DNA from: Dechloromonas aromatica (nom. nud.)
GTDB lineage: Bacteria; Pseudomonadota; Gammaproteobacteria; Burkholderiales; Rhodocyclaceae
Direction of reading: 5' to 3'
NCBI GenBank assembly: GCA_017848965.1
Contig: JAFIHA010000040.1
Span: forward strand, 1 to 64,000
DNA length: 64,000 bases
Positions 58,582-64,000 of this stretch are shown here, piece after piece. The translations under genes were made by a program, and so were the position numbers. Below the pieces are notes generated by a model. That model was not told the origin of the DNA. It saw only the letters and a program-made list of their open reading frames with translations, and ran no database searches. How positions within the stretch are numbered: position 1 is the stretch's first letter; each line of letters opens with the position of its first letter.

Positions 58582-59268
58582 GTGAACAGTCCCACCGAAA
58601 TTCCTGCCGTGACACGCCAGTCCGAACGCCTCGGGGAACTGATCGAGGAACGCATCGTCACCGGGGTTTATCCGCCGGGGACGCGGCTCGATGAGCAGGA
58701 GCTTGCCAATACCTTCGGAGTCTCGCGAACGCCGGTGCGCGAAGCGCTGATTCAGCTATCTTCGGCCGGTCTGATCGAGATTCGTCCACGGCGCGGCGCC
58801 ACCGTTCCGGAGGTGGGGGCCGATCGGGTCTGCGAGATGTTCGAGGTGATGGCCGAGCTGGAGGCGATGTGCGGGCGTCTGGCTGCCCGGCGGATCACCG
58901 CGGACGAGCAACTGGCCTTGCAGGAGGCACATCGTGCCTGCGAAGCGGCGCGCGATGCCAACACGCCGGATGTCTATTACCAGTTGAACGAGGTGTTTCA
59001 CCAGCGTATCTACGAAGCCAGCCACAACAGTTTTCTGGTCGAGCAGGCGACGGCCCTGCACCGTCGCCTGCGTCCCTACCGACGGCTGCAATTGCGCGTC
59101 AGGAACCGCATGGCGACATCATTCAACGAGCATCAGGCGATCGTCGACGCCATCGTCAAGGGCGACAGCGACCTCGCTTCGGCGCAGTTGCGAGCCCACG
59201 TGACGGTGCAGGGTGAGCGCTTTGCCGATCTCGTCGCCACCTTGCGCGATTTCAAGGCTGGCGGTTGA
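58582..59268 (+). CDS. GntR-family (FCD) regulator of malonate genes
   Basis: The 228-residue product has a winged helix (LANTFGVSRTPVREALIQLSSAGLIE) and an FCD sensing domain with FEVMAELEAMCGRLAA and EVFHQRIYEASHN. I start at the GTG at 58582, which has GGAG seven bases upstream and follows a clear promoter; a longer frame would cross that promoter. It is divergent from dctP and most likely controls it in response to malonate, like MdcY. The ligand is inferred. Confidence 0.87.
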   Translation: MNSPTEIPAVTRQSERLGELIEERIVTGVYPPGTRLDEQELANTFGVSRTPVREALIQLSSAGLIEIRPRRGATVPEVGADRVCEMFEVMAELEAMCGRLAARRITADEQLALQEAHRACEAARDANTPDVYYQLNEVFHQRIYEASHNSFLVEQATALHRRLRPYRRLQLRVRNRMATSFNEHQAIVDAIVKGDSDLASAQLRAHVTVQGERFADLVATLRDFKAGG

Positions 59269-59274
59269 GCCGTT

Positions 59275-60071
59275 TCAGCCGATCAGGCTGTGCAGCATCT
59301 TGGTGGCAAGCAAGGCGAGAAAGGCGCCGAAAGCCCGCTTCAGCTGTTTGACCGGTAGTTTGTGCGCCAGTCTGGCGCCAACTGGCGCCATCGATATGCT
59401 CATCACGACGATGCCGAAAAACGCCGGCAGGTAGATATAGCCCAGCGTATAGGCCGGCAATCCGCTATCGTTCAAACCGGCAACGATATAGCCGACCGCT
59501 CCGGCGACGGCAATCGGAAAACCCAACGCCGATGAAGTGCCGACAGCATTGTGGATGGCGACGTTGCAGAACAGCATGAACGGCACCGAAAGGAAGCCTC
59601 CGCCAGCGGCGACCAGGCTGGAAATGACGCCGATGACGCTGCCGGCGACGAAACGTCCCAGGGCATTCGGCATCTGGCGATGGGCGTGCGGCTTGAAGTC
59701 GAGCATCATCTGGGCTGATGCGTAATAGACGATGACGACGAAAATCGCCGTCATCGGTCCGGTCGGTACCTGGCCGGCGACCAGCGAACCGCCGAAGGTG
59801 CCGAGCACCAATCCCGGTGCCATCGTCCGAACTATGTCCCAGCGCACGGCGCCGTGGGAATGATGAGCGCGCATGCTGGAAATCGAAGTGAATACGATGG
59901 TCGCCATCGAGGTGCCGAGCGCCAGATGCATCAGGTGCTCGGGCGGGAAGTTCTGGGCGACGAACAGCATGTACATGAACGGTACCAGCGTCAGGCCGCC
60001 ACCAACACCGAACAGACCGGCGACAAAACCGCCGAAAATTCCCAGCAGAGGGTAAGTGAGCCACCAAAGCG

Positions 60072-60075
<4 letters not shown>
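59275..60075 (-). CDS. TauE/SafE-family permease, second copy
   Basis: The 266-residue membrane protein is a clear paralogue of the permease at 48500-49306. They share GVGGG near residue 24, HLALGTSMATI, SS-RAHH, a GTS-A-GFP/GLP segment and the closing GARL-H-LPV stretch. It is convergent with the GntR gene and overlaps the EVE-domain gene by four bases. The exported anion is not known. Confidence 0.88.
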
Positions 60076-60539
<464 letters not shown>

Positions 60540-60559
60540 CTTCCGGTCACAAAATGAAA

Positions 60560-60586
60560 ACAGGTGGCAGACCAGCTGCCACCTGT
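60560..60586 (-). terminator. Hairpin terminator between 6S RNA and the EVE gene
   Basis: ACAGGTGGCAG pairs perfectly with CTGCCACCTGT around a five-base loop. On the minus strand it is followed by TTTTCATTTT, and on the plus strand by CAAAAAAAA. It lies 20 bases before the EVE start and likely stops transcripts from zapA or 6S RNA. Confidence 0.75.
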
Positions 60587-60597
60587 CAAAAAAAAGC

Positions 60598-60784
60598 CCC
60601 CGCGAGTGCCGTCAGGCCGGCATCCTGAACCTGGGTTCAGAGTGGCTGCTTTCCTTCCGCATCAGGCACGTTCGACGAAGAACGCGCACAACAGCGGGTT
60701 TCTGGTCCGCAACCGATGCCAATCAGCATTGGTTCAAGGAATATATGGCCTTAACAAACACCGCAGGGGACACTCGGCGGGCCA
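60598..60784 (-). ncRNA. ssrS: 6S RNA
   Basis: On the minus strand the end regions pair: CCGCCGAGTG near 60782 with GCACTCGCGG near 60603. The 3' half contains TGAACCCAGGTTCA followed by GGATGCCGGCCTGACGGCA, closely like the E. coli 6S segment. The 5' half has the CCCTGCGG...TTAAGGCC stretch. Length (about 187) and position just after zapA match the usual arrangement. A GGGGGC-T8 run marks the 3' end. The ends are estimates. Confidence 0.85.
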
Positions 60785-60796
60785 CCCCGCAACCGG

Positions 60797-61123
60797 TCAG
60801 AAGTCCAGTTGCTGCTGGGGTGCCAGCACGGCATCCAACCGTGCTCCCATGGCTTCGATTCTACGCTTCGTTTCCGGCGACGCAACCGTTTCTTGGTTGT
60901 CGTCCGGCACGGGCTGGCCCAGGTGCTCGTGGGCAATGTTGAGCGCTGCCATCACCGCGACGCGTTCGGCGATCGTGCTGCGCGTGCGCTGGGCGATGTC
61001 GCGCATCTTGCCGTCGACCATGTCGACCGCCGCCAGCAGGGCATCACGTTCTTCGGGCAGGCAGGCAACGCGGTACTCGCGGCCCATGATCTTGACGTCG
61101 AGAAAATTCTGCTCGCCGCTCAT
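60797..61123 (-). CDS. zapA: Cell division protein ZapA
   Basis: ZapA crosslinks FtsZ filaments at the division ring. The 108-residue product has the N-terminal beta-rich ILDVKIMGREYRVACLPEER-like block near residue 8 and a C-terminal coiled coil. The proline- and Asp-rich insert PVPDDNQET lies near residue 72. It overlaps the zapB-like gene by one base. Confidence 0.93.
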   Translation of the reverse strand: MSGEQNFLDVKIMGREYRVACLPEERDALLAAVDMVDGKMRDIAQRTRSTIAERVAVMAALNIAHEHLGQPVPDDNQETVASPETKRRIEAMGARLDAVLAPQQQLDF

Positions 61124-61320
61124 CAGGCATCCTCGGGAATCTGTTCGATCAGGCCTTCGAGGCGTTCGCGGGCGGCCGTCATGGTCGAGCGCAAATGCAG
61201 GCGTTCCGCTTCGGCAGCGGCGATCTGGTTTTTCAAGACTTCGTTTTCGGCGCGCAACTGGTGCACCAGGGCGACGACCTGATCGATCTTGGTTTCGAGC
61301 GCTTCGAGTTCGCTATTCAT
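61123..61320 (-). CDS. ZapB-like coiled-coil cell division protein
   Basis: The 65-residue product is one long coiled coil with leucine heptads (LETKIDQVVALVHQLRAENEVL). In betaproteobacteria this small gene sits before zapA and is usually called zapB or TIGR02449 family. I chose the ATG at 61320; an alternative three codons upstream cannot be excluded. Confidence 0.82.
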   Translation of the reverse strand: MNSELEALETKIDQVVALVHQLRAENEVLKNQIAAAEAERLHLRSTMTAARERLEGLIEQIPEDA

Positions 61321-61448
61321 GGGCCGCACTATAGAGGGATAAATGTAGTCTGGTCAAGGACTAAGCGGCTATTTTCAAAGTGATTTATCGCTTTTGCGCA
61401 GAGGCCGGCTCGCGCTGCTTGAAGCGGCGATGTAGAATGCCCCGCTTG

Positions 61449-61625
61449 TCAGGTGCCGTAAGCGAATTTTATTCCATACGGTTAAACGGGAAAGCGGTGC
61501 GTCTCTCCGAGACCAAGCCGCTGCTGCCCCCGCAACGGTAAGCAAGTGCGGGCGCATCACGAAGCCACTGGGGAAACCTGGGAAGGCGATGCGTCAAGAC
61601 TTGCGAGCCCGGATACCGGCCTGCC
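61449..61625 (+). promoter_or_regulatory. Cobalamin riboswitch
   Basis: The leader carries the conserved AdoCbl riboswitch parts in order: GGTGCC near 61452, TAAACGGGAAAGCGGTG at about 61483-61499, CTGCCCCCGCAACGGTAAG at about 61524-61543, AAGCCACTGGG near 61563, GGGAAGGCG near 61579, and the B12 box GAGCCCGGATACCGGCC at 61607-61623. It ends about 118 bases before btuB and should shut off import when adenosylcobalamin is plentiful. Confidence 0.95.
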
Positions 61626-61743
61626 ATGCCTCACGGAAATGCCACGGGGTGGTGGCGCCGGTTTCCCGACCTGCGCCCTGCCCGTGCGTTTCCTTTTCAA
61701 CGCATTCCGGCATGCGGGGACGCCTGCCGGGAAAGGGAAAACC

Positions 61744-63573
61744 ATGTCCATCCGTTTCAGGCCCCTGCTGGGCTTGGTGCCGGCCGCTTGCATCGCAGTC
61801 GCTGGCGCCGCCGAAACCGTCAAGCTCGACGATGTCGTCGTCACCGCCACCCGTCAGGCCATGCGCGCCGACGAAGTCCTCACCGATACGACCGTCCTCG
61901 AACGCGCCGAGATCGAGGCTGCCGGCCATTCCAGCCTGGAACAGATCCTCGCCGCGCAACCCGGCATCCAGATGGCGGCCAACGGCAGCCCGGGCGCAGC
62001 GTCCTACTTGTACGTCCGCGGCGCCAATCCCAAACACGTCCTGTTGCTGATCGACGGCATGCGCGTCGGCTCGGCGACTTCCGGCGAGCCGACCTGGTCG
62101 CGCATCCCGGCGGCGCAGATCGAGCGCATCGAGATCGTCCGCGGGTCGGCGTCGTCGCTCTACGGCAGCGATGCGATCGGCGGCGTGGTCCAGGTATTTA
62201 CCCGGCGTGGCAGCGGGCCGCTGAAGTTTTCAGCTACCGCTGGCGGCGGTAGCGATAGCGCCCGCTCGGCCAGCGCCGGGCTGGCCGGCAGCCAGGGTAG
62301 CTGGCGCTACGCGCTGAACCTGAGCGAAGACGCGAGCGACGGCTTCAACAGCAAGCCGAAGGACCCGAAAGCCAATCCCGACCGCGACGGCTTCCGCAAC
62401 CGGGCGGCGGCCGGCAGCCTGGGTTACCAGTTCGCGCCCGGCCACGAACTCGGCCTGACTTTCCTGCATGCCGAGGGGCGCAGCCGCTATGACGGTTCCG
62501 GCGCCAAGGTGAACTGGGTCAACAGCACGCGCAACGGCGCGGCCAGCCTGGTCTTGCAGAACGCCCTGAGCGATCAATGGACCAGTCGCCTGAGCGTCGG
62601 TCGCAGCATCGACGATTCGAGCAACCTCAAGGACGGCATCCGTAACAGCCGTTTCAACACCGAACAGCGGCAATACGCCTGGCAGCACGACATCCAGGGC
62701 CGCCTCGGCAATTTCCTGGTCGGCGTCGAGCGTCTCGAACAGGAAATCGACACCAGCGGCAACTATGCCCGCGACGAACGCCGCAACGATGCCGTGCAGC
62801 TCGGCTGGAATCGCGGCTTCGGTGCGCACCGGCTGCAGGCGTCGGTTCGCCATGACGACGATTCGCTGTTCGGTGACAAGACTTCCGGCTCGCTCGCCTA
62901 TGGCTACCGCTTCTCGCCGAACTGGCGGGCCAGCCTGAGTGCCGGTACGGCTTTCAAGGCGCCGACCTTCAACGAACTCTACTATCCGGCGAGCGGCAGC
63001 TATGCCGGCAACCCGGACCTGCGCCCGGAGTCGTCGCGCAACCGGGAAGCGGCGTTGCATTACGAGAATGGCAGCCAGCACGTCTCGCTGACCTGGTACC
63101 TCAACCGGATCGAGGACATGATCGTGTGGACCAAGGTCGGCGCGTTGAATCAGCCGACCAACGTCGAAAACGCCCGCATCGAGGGAACGACGCTCGCCTG
63201 GCAAGGGCGGCTGGCCGGTTTCGACCTGCAGGCCAGCCACGACTGGCTCGACGCCGAGGACCGCAGCAACCACCGCCAGTTGCCGCGTCGGGCCCGGCAC
63301 ACGGTGGCGGCGGCGGTCGCCCGCAGCGTCGGCGACTGGGACTGGCGCTTCGAGCTGACGGCGAGCGGCAAGCGCTACGAGTACAAATCGAATGCGCGCG
63401 TCGGCCTGAGCGGCTACACTCTCGCCAACCTTTACGCCGCCTACCGTTTTTCGCCGGACTGGGCCGTCTTCGCCCGCATCAACAACCTGTTCGACCGCGA
63501 CTACACGCTTGCCGACGGTTATGCGACGGCGGGACGCAACGCCTTCATCGGCATCCGCTACAGTCCGAAGTAA
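61744..63573 (+). CDS. btuB: TonB-dependent vitamin B12 receptor BtuB
   Basis: The 609-residue outer-membrane receptor has a signal peptide (cleavage near AGA-A), a TonB box region KLDDVVVTATRQ, a plug domain (VLLLIDGMRVGS, IERIEIVRGSASSLYGSDAIGGVV) and a 22-strand barrel ending with aromatic strand FIGIRYSPK. The ATG at 61744 follows GGGAAAGGG and lies downstream of the riboswitch. The longer in-frame reading runs through the riboswitch and is rejected. Confidence 0.95.
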   Translation: MSIRFRPLLGLVPAACIAVAGAAETVKLDDVVVTATRQAMRADEVLTDTTVLERAEIEAAGHSSLEQILAAQPGIQMAANGSPGAASYLYVRGANPKHVLLLIDGMRVGSATSGEPTWSRIPAAQIERIEIVRGSASSLYGSDAIGGVVQVFTRRGSGPLKFSATAGGGSDSARSASAGLAGSQGSWRYALNLSEDASDGFNSKPKDPKANPDRDGFRNRAAAGSLGYQFAPGHELGLTFLHAEGRSRYDGSGAKVNWVNSTRNGAASLVLQNALSDQWTSRLSVGRSIDDSSNLKDGIRNSRFNTEQRQYAWQHDIQGRLGNFLVGVERLEQEIDTSGNYARDERRNDAVQLGWNRGFGAHRLQASVRHDDDSLFGDKTSGSLAYGYRFSPNWRASLSAGTAFKAPTFNELYYPASGSYAGNPDLRPESSRNREAALHYENGSQHVSLTWYLNRIEDMIVWTKVGALNQPTNVENARIEGTTLAWQGRLAGFDLQASHDWLDAEDRSNHRQLPRRARHTVAAAVARSVGDWDWRFELTASGKRYEYKSNARVGLSGYTLANLYAAYRFSPDWAVFARINNLFDRDYTLADGYATAGRNAFIGIRYSPK

Positions 63574-63579
63574 TCCCGC

Positions 63580-64000
63580 ATGCCGACCCGCCGCCGCGCC
63601 TTCCTGATTCTTGCCTCGCTCGCCTTGCTCAGCCTGGCCAGTTTCGCGCTGGCGCTGGCGGCCGGCAGCCTGCGCGTGGCGCCAGCGGAAATCGTCGCCG
63701 CCCTGTTCGGCCAGGGCGACGGGACCGGTGCCATGGTCGTCCAGTTGCGTCTGCCGCGCGCGCTCGCCGGCTTTGCCTGCGGCGGCCTGCTGGCGCTGGC
63801 CGGCGCGTTGATGCAGGTGCTGCTGCGCAATCCGCTGGCCGATCCCTACGTGCTGGGAATTTCCGGCGGCGCCGGGGTTGGCGCGATGTTCGCGATGCTG
63901 CTTGGGCTGCCGCTGCTGGCTGTCGACGGACTCGCCTTTGCCGGCGCCTTCGGCGCCATGTTCCTGGTTTTCGGGCTGGCGCACGGCGACGGCAGCTGGA
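63580..64000 (+). CDS. btuC: FecCD-family permease, BtuC-type (partial)
   Basis: The first 140 residues of an ABC importer permease are present; the gene runs off the window. The start MPTRRRAFLILASLALLSL opens a membrane helix. The BtuC/FecCD patterns QLRLPRALAGFACGGLLALAGALMQ and RNPLADPYVLGISGGAGVGAM follow. It begins six bases after the btuB stop and is expected to move cobalamin across the inner membrane. Siderophore specificity cannot be excluded, but the riboswitch argues for B12. Confidence 0.9.
   Translation, partial: MPTRRRAFLILASLALLSLASFALALAAGSLRVAPAEIVAALFGQGDGTGAMVVQLRLPRALAGFACGGLLALAGALMQVLLRNPLADPYVLGISGGAGVGAMFAMLLGLPLLAVDGLAFAGAFGAMFLVFGLAHGDGSW

Noticed and set aside
61546..61743. 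Longer N-terminus for BtuB
   Set aside because: The extra codons run through the cobalamin riboswitch and the signal peptide begins at the ATG at 61744.

Overview
The window is GC-rich, densely coding DNA from a betaproteobacterium, most likely a Rhodocyclales relative of Dechloromonas or Azonexus. I infer this from gene content only: a membrane-bound uptake [NiFe]-hydrogenase locus in hup order, a System I cytochrome c maturation operon, B12-dependent propionyl-CoA metabolism, a malonate decarboxylase operon with a TRAP transporter, and zapA followed by 6S RNA. No phage, IS element, CRISPR array, rRNA or tRNA was seen. Genes are mostly in tight operons with 1-8 base stop/start overlaps. Long open frames on the opposite strand are GC shadows and are omitted.

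Layout. (1) 1-353: non-coding DNA with an AT-rich hairpin and a short direct repeat. (2) 354-13471, minus: hydrogenase operon hupSLCDFGHIJK-hypABF-(second hybE-like)-hypCD, driven by a sigma-54 promoter with an IHF site; hypE is not next to hypD inside the window. (3) 13722-18341, plus: a 1539-residue CBS/GAF/PAS/GGDEF/EAL/CZB signalling protein divergent from the hydrogenase. (4) 18323-20438: oxyR and a divergent di-haem cytochrome c peroxidase gene, with an OxyR box and a perfect FNR box between them. (5) 20514-27112, plus: ccmABCDEFGHI. (6) 27123-35065: a small unknown gene, then the minus operon mcm-meaB-pccB-pccA (propionyl-CoA to succinyl-CoA) with pccA interrupted by an in-frame amber codon, and a divergent GntR regulator.

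(7) 35079-45530, minus: the least understood and most interesting region. Seven genes in one direction encode a YjfI-like protein, PspA, a tandem ribbon-helix-helix-like protein, a YqiJ-like membrane protein, a YqiK/flotillin, a 1763-residue AAA+ ATPase and a phospholipase-D-fold protein. They look like a membrane-stress or membrane-remodelling module with a nuclease or lipase arm. A 28-base palindrome made of two GACAT-N3-ATGTC units overlaps the predicted -35 box, and the RHH-like protein is a natural candidate for its repressor.

(8) 45561-48489: acetate permease actP with its DUF485 partner, and a divergent enoyl-CoA hydratase-family gene, separated by a palindrome-rich spacer. (9) 48500-60075: malonate uptake and decarboxylation (dctPQM-mdcACDEGBH and a TauE/SafE permease), a divergent GntR regulator with a TGTATACA operator candidate, and a second TauE/SafE permease. 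(10) 60072-61320, minus: zapB-like, zapA, 6S RNA, EVE-domain protein. (11) 61449-64000, plus: cobalamin riboswitch, btuB and the start of a btuC-type permease, cut by the window end. B12 import fits the B12-dependent mutase in region 6.
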